Of a stretch of DNA of 16,483 nt, positions 1 to 7,621 are shown piece after piece (positions within the stretch are counted from its first letter, which is position 1; every line of letters begins with the position of its first letter). Both the position numbers and the translations under genes were made by a program. Source of the stretch: Candidatus Omnitrophota bacterium (GTDB taxonomy: Bacteria > Omnitrophota > Gorgyraeia > JAFGHF01); assembly GCA_024543015.1 (NCBI GenBank), contig JAMXCY010000007.1, positions 1 to 16,483 on the forward strand. The letters are read 5' to 3'. Under the pieces are notes generated by a model, which saw nothing but the letters and a program-made list of their open reading frames with translations, ran no database searches and was not told the origin of the DNA.

Positions 1-346
1 GGCGACCATCGAAGGTAGCTTGGGAAGTTTAAGTTTAACCTGGGACGAGCGGCCCTGCATTTGTGTAGTTGTAGCTTCCGGAGGCTATCCGGGAAGTTAT
101 GAAAAGAATAAAGAGATTTCCGGTTTAGATGAGGCCAGAAAGGTGAGTAATGCCGTTGTCTTTCACGCCGGAACAAAAAAAGAGGGTGAAAAATATTTTA
201 CTTCAGGAGGCCGTGTCTTAAATGTGGCAGCCTTAGGAGACACTCTCAAACAGGCGCAAGAGCGGGCATACCAGGCAATTGAAAAAATTAATTTTGAAAA
301 AATGTATTTTCGCCGGGATATTGGATGGAGGGCATTGCAAAGATGA
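1..346 (+). CDS. purD: Phosphoribosylamine-glycine ligase, C-terminal part
   Basis: This is the 3' end of a gene that enters from the left edge; the first complete codon is at base 2, leaving 114 residues. GAR synthetase joins phosphoribosylamine to glycine with ATP in the second step of de novo purine synthesis, in the cytosol. The visible part matches the PurD C-terminal domain: VVVASGGYPGSY, then an ISGLDEA stretch, VFHAGT, the GGRVLNV turn, an alternating AYQAIEKI helix and the terminal RRDIGWRA motif. A TTG at base 20 could be read as a start, but homology runs through it to the window edge, so it is internal. The stop overlaps the purE start as ATGA at 343-346, implying translational coupling. 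The family and the neighbour agree, so the call is safe. Confidence 0.95.
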   Translation, partial: ATIEGSLGSLSLTWDERPCICVVVASGGYPGSYEKNKEISGLDEARKVSNAVVFHAGTKKEGEKYFTSGGRVLNVAALGDTLKQAQERAYQAIEKINFEKMYFRRDIGWRALQR

Positions 347-819
347 AAACGAAAGTTGCAATAATTATGGGTAGTAAGTCAGACTCACCTATTATGTCTG
401 AAGCAGAAAATATGCTTAAGGCATTCGGCATCAAGCCGGAAGTACGCGTTCTTTCCGCACACCGCACGCCTCTGGCTACCATCAATTATACAGTTTCAGC
501 CAGAGTTAAGGGGATTAAGGTAATCATTGCTGGAGCCGGAGGCGCAGCACACTTAGCCGGCGTCATTGCCGCGCACACTACTTTACCGGTAATCGGCGTG
601 CCTATGCCCACACGCTATCTCAAAGGGATTGATTCGTTATTTTCCACAGTGCAGATGCCTTCGGGGGTGCCGGTAGCCACAATGGCCATTGGTAAATCCG
701 GGGCCAAAAACGCCGCAATCCTGGCAGTTCAGATTCTAGCCCTGGAGGATAAAAAGTTAGAGCAAAAAATAGCGCAGTTTAAAAGGAAACTCGCCGCCTC
801 AATTAAGAAGAAAAGGTAG
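343..819 (+). CDS. purE: N5-carboxyaminoimidazole ribonucleotide mutase (class I PurE)
   Basis: PurE interconverts N5-CAIR and CAIR in purine synthesis. I chose the ATG at 343 (158 residues): it gives the usual PurE start MKTKVAIIMGSKSD, has a GGAGGG ribosome binding site at 327-332, and overlaps the purD stop by ATGA. An upstream in-frame ATG at 325 would add six residues not seen in the family. Visible motifs are the phosphate-binding GSKSDSP near residues 10-16, the catalytic SAHRTP loop, GAGGAAHLAGV and VQMPSGVPVATMAIG. The last is typical of class I enzymes, which act on N5-CAIR and usually need PurK; no purK lies in the window. The C-terminus is a lysine-rich helix that is slightly longer than usual. 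Confidence 0.95.
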   Translation: MKTKVAIIMGSKSDSPIMSEAENMLKAFGIKPEVRVLSAHRTPLATINYTVSARVKGIKVIIAGAGGAAHLAGVIAAHTTLPVIGVPMPTRYLKGIDSLFSTVQMPSGVPVATMAIGKSGAKNAAILAVQILALEDKKLEQKIAQFKRKLAASIKKKR

Positions 820-835
820 GGGAAAGGAAATCAAA

Positions 836-1882
836 ATGGGACAGATACTAGAATTTTCGTTTCTGGGAAACAGTGTTTTAAATTACGCCATAGCCATTTT
901 GACAGTCTTAGGTATTTTGCTCGCACTGACGATATTTAAACGCATTATCTTAATCCGGCTGAAGAAATGGGCAGAAAAAACTGCTACCACTATTGACGAT
1001 TTTGCCGTTGGTTTGATCCAAAATATTGTTATTCCTTTGGCCTATTTTGGTGCTTTTTATCTTGGCGTCAATGTCTTAACGCTACATAGTTCATTGAAAA
1101 AAGGCATCAATATTTTGGGTTTGGTCTTACTTACAATATTTACTGCGCGTTTAGTTACAGCCTTGATAAATTATGGTTTTAAAGTTTATTTATCCCAGAG
1201 AACTACAAACGTTACGTTGGAGCGAAGCATGAAAGGGATGCTTGGCCTGACCAAGGTAATTGTTTGGGGTCTGGCAATTATCTTTTTCTTAGATAATCTC
1301 GGTTTTAAAATTTCTACAGTCATTGCCGGTTTAGGCATTGGTGGTATTGCCGTAGCCCTGGCCGCCCAGGCCGTCTTAAAAGACTTATTTAGTTATTTTT
1401 CTATAGTTTTTGACCGACCGTTCGAAATAGGAGATTTCATCATTATCGGCGATTATTTAGGAACCATTGAATATATCGGCATTAAGACTACGCGGATTCG
1501 CAGTTTAGGCGGGGAACAATTGATATTTTCTAATACTGATCTTACGGATTCACGCGTCCGCAATTACAAAAGAATGGAGAAAAGACGCGTAGTTTTTAAG
1601 CTGGGAGTTGTTTATCCCACTAAGCTTGAGCGGCTGCAGGAGATCCCTGAAATAATTAAAGATATTGTTAATCATATTGGCGATGCCGCCTGTGACCGAG
1701 TCCATTTTTCTTCCTATGGAGACTTCAGCTTAAATTTTGAGATTGTTTATTATGTGATTGGCGCCGACTATAACAAATATATGGATATCCAACAAGAAAT
1801 TAATTTGGCCATCAAAAAAGAATTTGAGAAACGCAAAATCGAGTTTGCCTATCCAACACAAACAGTCTATTTAACTAAATAG
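836..1882 (+). CDS. MscS-family small-conductance mechanosensitive channel
   Basis: This is an inner-membrane channel of 348 residues of the kind that opens under membrane tension and releases solutes during hypo-osmotic shock. About five hydrophobic helices are visible at roughly residues 14-40, 60-82, 91-113, 137-155 and 158-181. The last is the pore helix TM3, with Gly/Ala packing (IAGLGIGGIAVALAAQAVLKD). It is followed by the MscS core signature FDRPFEIGDFI at 192-202 and the beta domain with GTIEYIGIKTTRIR, then SNTDL and the alpha/beta C-terminal vestibule. Two or more helices before TM3 make it an extended MscS rather than the minimal E. coli form. It starts 16 bases after purE, with a GGGGAAAGGA ribosome binding site. 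It lies directly before trehalose synthesis genes, which supports an osmotic role. The individual subfamily is not assigned. Confidence 0.92.
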   Translation: MGQILEFSFLGNSVLNYAIAILTVLGILLALTIFKRIILIRLKKWAEKTATTIDDFAVGLIQNIVIPLAYFGAFYLGVNVLTLHSSLKKGINILGLVLLTIFTARLVTALINYGFKVYLSQRTTNVTLERSMKGMLGLTKVIVWGLAIIFFLDNLGFKISTVIAGLGIGGIAVALAAQAVLKDLFSYFSIVFDRPFEIGDFIIIGDYLGTIEYIGIKTTRIRSLGGEQLIFSNTDLTDSRVRNYKRMEKRRVVFKLGVVYPTKLERLQEIPEIIKDIVNHIGDAACDRVHFSSYGDFSLNFEIVYYVIGADYNKYMDIQQEINLAIKKEFEKRKIEFAYPTQTVYLTK

Positions 1883-1904
1883 AAATATTAAGGATTGCAC
1901 AATA

Positions 1905-3395
1905 ATGGCCACAAATAAGGAAAAATTGCAACGGACTGTACGCACAAAGCTAAAAGGTTACCGGGTAATAGTAGCCTCTAACCGGGAGCCCTATTTGCAT
2001 TATATGAAAGAGGGCAAAATTGCTTATCTTAATCCTCCCGGTGGCGCAGCCCATACCTTAGACTCAATCTTGCAGGCCTGCGGCGGCACCTGGGTTGCTT
2101 ATGGTAGCGGCAATGCCGACAGAAAAGTAGTTGATCAAGACTCAAAAATAAAGCTGCCTCCTGAAAATCCGAGCTATACCTTAAAAAGAGTTTGGCTGAA
2201 CAAAGAACAGGTCAACGGCTATTATTATGGTTTCTCCAATGAAGCTCTTTGGCCATTGTGCCACATTGTTTACACCCGCCCGATATTCAGGCAATCAGAC
2301 TGGGAATATTACCAGCAGGTAAACAAAATGTTTGCCCAGACCATACTCGAAGAGATCGGCCAAGATAAGGCCTTTGTCTGGATTCAGGATTATCATTTGG
2401 CGCTCGTGGCCAAATATATCAAAGAGAAAAGAAAAGATGTAATCTGCGCGCAATTCTGGCATATCCCCTGGCCCAACCCCGAAGCCTTCAGAATCTGCCC
2501 GATGAAAAAGGAGATCCTTAAAGGACTTTTAGCTAATGATCTGCTGGGATTTCACCTGCGTTATTACGACGCAAATTTTATCAGCACAGTAGAGAAGGAA
2601 ATCGAGGCCCGCATCGATAAAGAAAGGACCTCAATCATCTCTCGTGGTCATGAGACTATGATCAGGGCCTTTCCCATTAGCGTAGATTTTCAAAAGATTA
2701 GCCAGGATGTTGAGTCTGACGAAGTTAAAAAGCGCGCCGAGCGTTTCAAAGAAGAGTTTTCTTTAAGCGGAGATTTAAAAGTTATCCTGGGGCTTGATCG
2801 GGTAGATTATACCAAAGGCATCCCGGAGCGATTGCGGGCAATAGGCAGGCTGTTAGAAAAATATCCGCAATATAAAGAGCGTTTTGTCTTTGTTCAAATG
2901 GGCGCCTTAAGCAGGGTGCATATTTCGAAATACCGGGATTTAAATGACGAAATAAATGATTTGGTGGAAAAGGTTAACTGGGAACATTCGACTGAATCCT
3001 GGTCGCCGATCATCTTTGTGCGTCGGACTCTCTCGTATCCCGAGACAGTGGCCTTTTACCGCTTAGGCGATATTTGTGTGGTCAGCTCTGTACACGACGG
3101 GATGAATATTGTAGCCAAAGAGTATATTTGCGCTAAAAATAATTTAGAGGGTATGTTGATCCTGAGTCAATTTACGGGAGCTGCTCGGGAACTTAGCGAT
3201 GCGGTATTCATTAATCCTTATGACATTGAGGATTTTTCCGAGAAAATAAAAGACACTCTAGAGATGTCTAAAAAAGAGAAGACCCAGAGAATGGCCAGAA
3301 TGCGCGAGACCATATCCCGGAACGACATCTATAGATGGGCGAATAAATTTATTAACGATCTTGTTAAAACCGTAAAAGTATTGCCCCGAGCGTAG
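1905..3395 (+). CDS. otsA: Trehalose-6-phosphate synthase (GT20)
   Basis: OtsA transfers glucose from a nucleotide sugar to glucose-6-phosphate to make trehalose-6-phosphate. At 496 residues it has the GT20 landmarks in order: SNREP at 25-29, the loop NPPGGAAH at 43-50, SNEALWPLCH at 111-120, WIQDYHL at 159-165, WHIPWPNPE at 185-193, LDRVDYTKGIPER at 297-309 (Arg and Lys that bind donor phosphate) and HDGMNIVAKE at 397-406. The N-terminal loop differs from the GGL form of E. coli OtsA, so this is a divergent subgroup. A related product such as glucosylglycerol phosphate cannot be excluded from sequence alone, but the phosphatase gene five bases downstream favours trehalose-6-phosphate. The ribosome binding site AAGGA lies about ten bases upstream of the ATG. 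The gene is 22 bases after the MscS gene. Confidence 0.92.
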   Translation: MATNKEKLQRTVRTKLKGYRVIVASNREPYLHYMKEGKIAYLNPPGGAAHTLDSILQACGGTWVAYGSGNADRKVVDQDSKIKLPPENPSYTLKRVWLNKEQVNGYYYGFSNEALWPLCHIVYTRPIFRQSDWEYYQQVNKMFAQTILEEIGQDKAFVWIQDYHLALVAKYIKEKRKDVICAQFWHIPWPNPEAFRICPMKKEILKGLLANDLLGFHLRYYDANFISTVEKEIEARIDKERTSIISRGHETMIRAFPISVDFQKISQDVESDEVKKRAERFKEEFSLSGDLKVILGLDRVDYTKGIPERLRAIGRLLEKYPQYKERFVFVQMGALSRVHISKYRDLNDEINDLVEKVNWEHSTESWSPIIFVRRTLSYPETVAFYRLGDICVVSSVHDGMNIVAKEYICAKNNLEGMLILSQFTGAARELSDAVFINPYDIEDFSEKIKDTLEMSKKEKTQRMARMRETISRNDIYRWANKFINDLVKTVKVLPRA

Positions 3396-3400
3396 CAAGT

Positions 3401-4192
3401 ATGCAATATTTGTTTAGCAGCCGCAGAGTATTAGAAAAAAGGATGCAGGCAAAAAAACATATACTTCTCTGTCTGGATTTTGACGGTACGCTTGTTCCTA
3501 TTTATCCCAGGCCGCAAGATGCCCTCCTTGAGGAAAATGTGCGCTCCGGGTTAGTTAAGCTTTCAAGTTGTAAGTTTTTTTCTATAGGGATTATTAGCGG
3601 CCGGGCCTTGAAGGATATTAAAGAAAAGGTCAAGATAAAACATTTAATCTATGCGGGCAATCACGGCCTGGAAATTGCCTATAGAGGTAAAATTTTTATT
3701 TATCCTCCAGCAAAAAAATACATTCCTCTGATTATTGAGATCGGCAAAAAGTTAACCAGAGCCTTAAGGGCTTTCCCGCAAGCTGTGCTGGAGAGAAAAG
3801 GTTTGAGTTTAAGTCTGCACTATCGCTTAGTTAAGCTTGAGAAACTCTCTAAGCTTAGGAAAATATTTTTCAAGCTGCTCAAACCTTATTTAGCCGTAGG
3901 AAAAGTAAAGCTAACCCATGGCAAGAAAGTCTGGGAGGTGCGCCCCTCTATTAAGTGGGATAAGGGAAAAGCTTTTCTTTGGCTTAAAGATAAGTTAAAG
4001 TCAAGGGATCTATTTAGTATATACATCGGAGATGACCTTACCGACGAAGACGCCTTCCGGGCCGTAAATAAAATAGGGGGATTAAGCATTCTTGTGGGTA
4101 GAAGAAAAAGCTCGCAAGCTAAATATTACCTCAAAAACATTCAAGACACGCAGAAGCTCTTGAGAGTCTTATTGGAAAGATGCGCAAGATAA
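3401..4192 (+). CDS. otsB: Trehalose-6-phosphate phosphatase (HAD superfamily)
   Basis: OtsB removes phosphate from trehalose-6-phosphate, giving free trehalose. The 263-residue protein shows the HAD motifs: DFDGTL with nucleophile Asp26 and acid/base Asp28, the serine motif IISGR around residue 66, the cap-domain stretch AGNHGLEI at 85-92, the basic WDKGKA with Lys189, and the metal-binding GDDLTDEDAF at 210-219. This set is typical of the OtsB branch of HAD-IIB. The first ATG at 3401 lies five bases after the otsA stop and has no strong Shine-Dalgarno; an in-frame ATG at 3443 would still leave all motifs intact, so the N-terminus is uncertain by 14 residues. The 3' end overlaps the next gene by 13 bases. 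Function is well supported by motifs and by pairing with otsA. Confidence 0.93.
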   Translation: MQYLFSSRRVLEKRMQAKKHILLCLDFDGTLVPIYPRPQDALLEENVRSGLVKLSSCKFFSIGIISGRALKDIKEKVKIKHLIYAGNHGLEIAYRGKIFIYPPAKKYIPLIIEIGKKLTRALRAFPQAVLERKGLSLSLHYRLVKLEKLSKLRKIFFKLLKPYLAVGKVKLTHGKKVWEVRPSIKWDKGKAFLWLKDKLKSRDLFSIYIGDDLTDEDAFRAVNKIGGLSILVGRRKSSQAKYYLKNIQDTQKLLRVLLERCAR

Positions 4193-4869
4193 AAAAAGCC
4201 GAACAACCCTTTACCTTTTACACGCGTTTGCATTTGCAGGAGTTGACCGGACGCAAAGCACGCGGCCTTAAGGAATTGCTTGAAGGCATTCGCGATGTTT
4301 CCGGCTCTGTGATTTACCACCATACCCACCGTTTTCTCCAGCAGCATCAATTTCTTTCACCCGAACCACCTAATGACTTTGCCTATTGGATAACCGAGAT
4401 CTTGGGAGAGCACAAATTGGGGGAGGAGCTAGCCAGCATTGACACAATCCAGTTTTCCAGCATCCGGGCCTTAAGAAATAAACTTGTTGAGACTTTAGAA
4501 AAGCATATCGGCCAGATGAAAGATACAGGCCAGGGCCAATTCCGGGTTTCCACAGTTGAGGAACAATTTCATTTTGTTAAGACCGTAAGCTTCATCCTTC
4601 CCTCCGGTTATGTGGCTCGCGACATTGTAGAATTTGTAGAGATTCTAAAAAAGGTGACTATTGATTCTATATATTTTCATGTCTTCGAGGCAAAGTTGCG
4701 CTTAGAGAAACAGATGAACGACTTCTCTTACTGGATTGATACCAGCTGTGCTGATCCTGAGCTTGCGCAAAAATTATCCCGGCTCGATCCTTATACGCAT
4801 ACCTTGGAAGGATTAAGAGCAAAGATTGTTAATTTGGTAGGTAAGCGCATAGAAGAGGCCAGAGTATGA
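4180..4869 (+). CDS. DUF5752-like protein made of two tandem repeats
   Basis: This is a 229-residue soluble protein with no signal peptide or membrane segment. It consists of two diverged copies of one unit, about residues 11-112 and 130-224. Corresponding landmarks are FTFYTRL and FHFVKTV; GRKARGL and GYVARDI; VIYHHTH and SIYFHVF; NDFAYWI and NDFSYWI; ALRNKLV and GLRAKIV. The unit looks mainly helical, with conserved His, Asn-Asp and Trp that could form a binding or catalytic surface. I believe it belongs to the family called DUF5752, which I recall near trehalose or glycosyltransferase genes, but I cannot search to confirm. It overlaps otsB by 13 bases and the next glycosyltransferase by ATGA, so its stoichiometry is likely tied to both. 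A role in trehalose metabolism or its regulation is inferred from context only. Confidence 0.75.
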   Translation: MRKIKKAEQPFTFYTRLHLQELTGRKARGLKELLEGIRDVSGSVIYHHTHRFLQQHQFLSPEPPNDFAYWITEILGEHKLGEELASIDTIQFSSIRALRNKLVETLEKHIGQMKDTGQGQFRVSTVEEQFHFVKTVSFILPSGYVARDIVEFVEILKKVTIDSIYFHVFEAKLRLEKQMNDFSYWIDTSCADPELAQKLSRLDPYTHTLEGLRAKIVNLVGKRIEEARV

Positions 4870-6086
4870 AACTTTCTGATTATGAACCAATTGTGGGTAA
4901 GAATGTTATCGAGGAACTTAAACAACTAGCCAGCAGGCTTTCGGCAAAAGTTGTGCGCAACGTCAATTCCACTGCCGTAGGCGGCGGAGTGGCCGAAATT
5001 CTCAGTCGGATGACGCCGCTTTTAAATGAATTGGGCTTGCGGGCCCATTGGGACGTAATCAAGGCAGAGGGAGAATTCTTTTCGGTGACTAAAAAGCTTC
5101 ATAATATGTTACATGGAAAGAAAGCAGAGCTTACCCAAAGCGAAATAGATTTATTTTTAGAAACCGGCGAAAAAAATCTAAAAAATATGGATCTTCGCGG
5201 CGAAATTATATTTGTTCATGACCCCCAACCCATTATCTTGGTTAAAAAGAAGTCGCAGCTCAAAAAAAGCAACTGGATCTGGCGTTGCCATATCGATGTC
5301 TCACAGCCCAATAAGCAAGCCTGGGACTTCTTAAAACCATACATCGAACAATATGATGTTTCGGTGTTTTCTTCTCCAAGTTTTGCTCAAACTTTGAACA
5401 TCAGGCAAGTCTTGATTCCTCCCTCCATTGACCCTTTAAGCGATAAAAACAAAGAGCTTTCCGGAGAAACCATAAATTCTGCGTTGAGGAAGTTTGGCAT
5501 TGTTGAGGATAAACCGCTGATTGTTCAGATTTCCCGTTTTGATTACCTCAAAGACCCCTTAGGGGTAATCGATGTTTACCGGTTGGTGAAAAAATATATA
5601 GACTGCCAGTTGGTTTTAGCCGGAGGTACGGCCACAGACGATCCGGAATCAAGTAAGGTCTTAAGCGAAGTACGGGAGAGGGCAGGCCGAGATCCGGATA
5701 TTCATATTTTAGCTGTGCCTGCGGCAAGTGATATAGAAATTAACGCCTTGCAAAGAGCCGCTAGCGTCATTTTGCAGAAATCTATTCGTGAAGGGTTTGC
5801 CTTGACAGTTACCGAAGGCCTGTGGAAGGCCAAACCCGTAGTCGCCTCAGCAGTAGGAGGTATCCCCATGCAGATAAGACATAAATTTAGCGGTCTGCTT
5901 TCCCGAACAACCGAGGGCACAGCCTACTGGGTGAAGCAACTTTTAAACAGCCCCGAATACGCCAAGGCCTTAGGGGAAGCCGGCCGGGAATATATAAAAC
6001 AGAATTTCCTGCTTACTCGTCATCTGCGCGATTATCTACTTTTATTCTTATCGCTTTACCACAACAAAGACATCGTTAACATATGA
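4866..6086 (+). CDS. TreT-like trehalose synthase (GT4 glycosyltransferase)
   Basis: This 406-residue GT-B glycosyltransferase resembles TreT, which joins NDP-glucose and glucose directly to trehalose, reversibly and without a phosphorylated intermediate. The N-terminal Rossmann half holds a glycine-rich acceptor loop at 38-45 (VGGGVAEI), LGLRAHWDVI, FVHDPQP at 117-122 and WRCHID at 139-144, all typical of the TreT/trehalose phosphorylase group. The C-terminal half holds QISRFDYLKDP at 221-231 and the EX7E motif EGFALTVTE with Glu309 and Glu317, which bind the sugar nucleotide. The start overlaps the previous stop as ATGA. With otsA and otsB upstream, the block encodes two trehalose routes. 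Phosphorylase activity or another disaccharide product is possible; the family is sure, the exact reaction less so. Confidence 0.85.
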   Translation: MKLSDYEPIVGKNVIEELKQLASRLSAKVVRNVNSTAVGGGVAEILSRMTPLLNELGLRAHWDVIKAEGEFFSVTKKLHNMLHGKKAELTQSEIDLFLETGEKNLKNMDLRGEIIFVHDPQPIILVKKKSQLKKSNWIWRCHIDVSQPNKQAWDFLKPYIEQYDVSVFSSPSFAQTLNIRQVLIPPSIDPLSDKNKELSGETINSALRKFGIVEDKPLIVQISRFDYLKDPLGVIDVYRLVKKYIDCQLVLAGGTATDDPESSKVLSEVRERAGRDPDIHILAVPAASDIEINALQRAASVILQKSIREGFALTVTEGLWKAKPVVASAVGGIPMQIRHKFSGLLSRTTEGTAYWVKQLLNSPEYAKALGEAGREYIKQNFLLTRHLRDYLLLFLSLYHNKDIVNI

Positions 6087-6694
6087 AAACAGAAGTTATT
6101 AAGATAGATCCAGAATACATAGATTTAGGAAAGATTAAAAAGGCGGCGCAGATTATCAAACAGGGTGGAGTGGTTGCTTTTCCTACTGAGACTGTCTATG
6201 GATTGGCAGCTGATTTTTCAAATCAACGGGCAGTAAAAAAGATCTTTAAACTAAAAAAGCGCCCAAAAAATAAACCTTTGGCTGTGCAAATATCCGATGT
6301 TAGTTATTTAGAACAATTGGCCTGCGATGTTCCCGCCCGGGCCTATCAGTTAATGAGTAAGTTTTGGCCGGGACCTTTAACTTTAGTGTTCAAGACAAAT
6401 AAAGGGCCAACAGTGGGCGTACGTATATCCGCTAATCGGATTGCTCGTAGTTTGGTCAAAGAAAGCCAGACAGCGTTAGTTGCACCCAGCGCCAATCTTT
6501 CCGCTAAAGCGCCGGCAAAAACCGCAAAAGAGGTTCTGGCGACTTTTGACGGCCGGATAGAGATGCTTATCGACGGCGGAAAATCGGAATTAGGTATAGC
6601 TTCTACAGTTGTAGACTTATCTGTTTCGCCTTATAAGATATTAAGAGAAGGCATAATTTGCCGGAAGGATATAGAGGATGCCCTCCAAAGTTAA
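6083..6694 (+). CDS. tsaC: Threonylcarbamoyl-AMP synthase (Sua5/YrdC/YwlC family)
   Basis: This enzyme makes threonylcarbamoyl-AMP from threonine, bicarbonate and ATP, the first step of the universal t6A37 tRNA modification. The 203-residue protein is the single-domain TsaC/YwlC form without the extra Sua5 C-terminal domain. Visible motifs are FPTETVYGL at 33-41, the KKRPKNKPL segment at 58-66, FWPGPLTLVF, VGVRISANR, APSANLS and a GIASTVVDLS segment near the end, which together shape the nucleotide and threonine pocket. The start overlaps the preceding glycosyltransferase stop as ATGA, so it is translationally coupled to the trehalose block although its function is unrelated. The order with the next three genes recalls ywlC-ywlE-ywlF-glyA of Bacillus. 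Confidence 0.93.
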   Translation: MKTEVIKIDPEYIDLGKIKKAAQIIKQGGVVAFPTETVYGLAADFSNQRAVKKIFKLKKRPKNKPLAVQISDVSYLEQLACDVPARAYQLMSKFWPGPLTLVFKTNKGPTVGVRISANRIARSLVKESQTALVAPSANLSAKAPAKTAKEVLATFDGRIEMLIDGGKSELGIASTVVDLSVSPYKILREGIICRKDIEDALQS

Positions 6695-7157
6695 AACAAT
6701 TCTTTTAATCTGCACAGGCAATTCTTGCCGAAGCGTTATAGCGCAGGGATTGTTGAAAAAGATGTTACAAGGAAAAGGTGCCTACGAAGTAGTCTCTGCG
6801 GGCACAGCCGGACTTGTAGGGATGCGGCCAACTGATGAGGTTATCCAGGTTATGTCCGAACAGGATATTGATGTCTCCGGCCACAGAAGCTCTGCCCTTA
6901 GTGAAAAGGATATCCGCGAAGCGGATTTAATCTTAGTAATGGAAAGAATTCATAAACAAATTGTCTTAAGCCACGCCCCCCTAGCCCAAGGTAAAACTTA
7001 TCTATTAAGCGAATTCGGTAGGCAAAAATCGGAAGAAAAATTAGTCAACCCGGATATCCCCGACCCTATCGGAAAGCCTTTAGATTTTTACCGCAAGGTC
7101 TTTGATGTTATCAAGGAAGGCATCTTGCGAACGGTAAAGAAATTGGAGGAGCAATAA
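6678..7157 (+). CDS. Low-molecular-weight protein phosphatase (tyrosine or arginine)
   Basis: This is a 159-residue cysteine phosphatase of the LMW-PTP fold. The P-loop is CTGNSCRS, with nucleophile Cys12 and Arg18, and the general acid is Asp129 in PDIPDPIG. The residue before the second P-loop Cys is Ser16. Classical tyrosine phosphatases usually have Ile there, and the arginine phosphatase YwlE has Thr, so the substrate may be phospho-arginine or something else. CTGNSCRS is also the P-loop of thioredoxin-linked arsenate reductase, but the two downstream redox cysteines of that enzyme are absent (Cys12 and Cys17 are the only cysteines). The start at 6678 has GGAAGGA at 6663-6669 and overlaps tsaC by 17 bases. 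Position between tsaC and rpiB matches Bacillus ywlE. Confidence 0.88.
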   Translation: MPSKVKTILLICTGNSCRSVIAQGLLKKMLQGKGAYEVVSAGTAGLVGMRPTDEVIQVMSEQDIDVSGHRSSALSEKDIREADLILVMERIHKQIVLSHAPLAQGKTYLLSEFGRQKSEEKLVNPDIPDPIGKPLDFYRKVFDVIKEGILRTVKKLEEQ

Positions 7158-7618
7158 TGAAAATTGCTATCGGTGCTGACCACGGGGGATATAAATTAAA
7201 AAGTAAATTGATTAAATTTCTAAAGGGGCGCAGTTATCTGGTTGCTGATTTGGGTACACACGACCTCAAGCGTTGCGATTACCCGGCTATTGGTTATAAG
7301 GTTGCCGCAAGTGTATCTTCAGGATCATTTCAACGGGGGATATTAATTTGTAAAACAGGTATCGGGTTTTCTATCGTAGCGAATAAACTTGCCGGCATCC
7401 GGGCAGCGCTTTGCCTGAGTGCGCTTCAGGCCCAACGCAGCCGTGAACATAATAATGCCAATGTCCTGTGCTTGTCGGCCAATTACTTAAACTTAAAGCA
7501 AGCCACCAAGATTGTCGATCGCTGGCTAAAAACTGAATTTTCCGGTGGTCGCCACGCCCGCAGGGTGAGACAAATTGGAAATATAGAGAGAAAAGCTAAA
7601 AAAGCAAGCAGGAGTTGA
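7157..7618 (+). CDS. rpiB: Ribose-5-phosphate isomerase B
   Basis: RpiB interconverts ribose-5-phosphate and ribulose-5-phosphate in the non-oxidative pentose phosphate pathway. The 153-residue protein starts with the family signature MKIAIGADHGGYKLK, has CDYPAIG at 40-46 and GILICKTGIGFS at 61-72 with catalytic Cys65, then ANKLAGIRAALC, SREHNNANVLCL and the C-terminal FSGGRHARRV phosphate-binding segment. The presence of Cys65 puts it with the E. coli type rather than the mycobacterial Glu type. A Lys follows the Cys where I expect Gly in many homologues. The start overlaps the phosphatase stop by one base (TAATG). A basic tail of about 15 residues ends the protein. A sugar-phosphate isomerase of the LacAB group is a less likely alternative. 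Confidence 0.93.
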   Translation: MKIAIGADHGGYKLKSKLIKFLKGRSYLVADLGTHDLKRCDYPAIGYKVAASVSSGSFQRGILICKTGIGFSIVANKLAGIRAALCLSALQAQRSREHNNANVLCLSANYLNLKQATKIVDRWLKTEFSGGRHARRVRQIGNIERKAKKASRS

Positions 7619-7621
7619 TTA

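Noticed and set aside
325..342. Upstream ATG at 325 for purE
   Set aside because: It would remove the GGAGGG as a useful ribosome binding site and add residues absent from the family; 343 gives the ATGA overlap and the normal N-terminus.
20..346. TTG at 20 as a gene start
   Set aside because: PurD homology and the open frame continue to the window edge, so the gene is cut by the window and TTG is an internal Leu codon.
6678..7157. Arsenate reductase (ArsC) based on CTGNSCRS
   Set aside because: The two additional redox cysteines required by thioredoxin-linked ArsC are missing and the neighbours are not arsenic genes.
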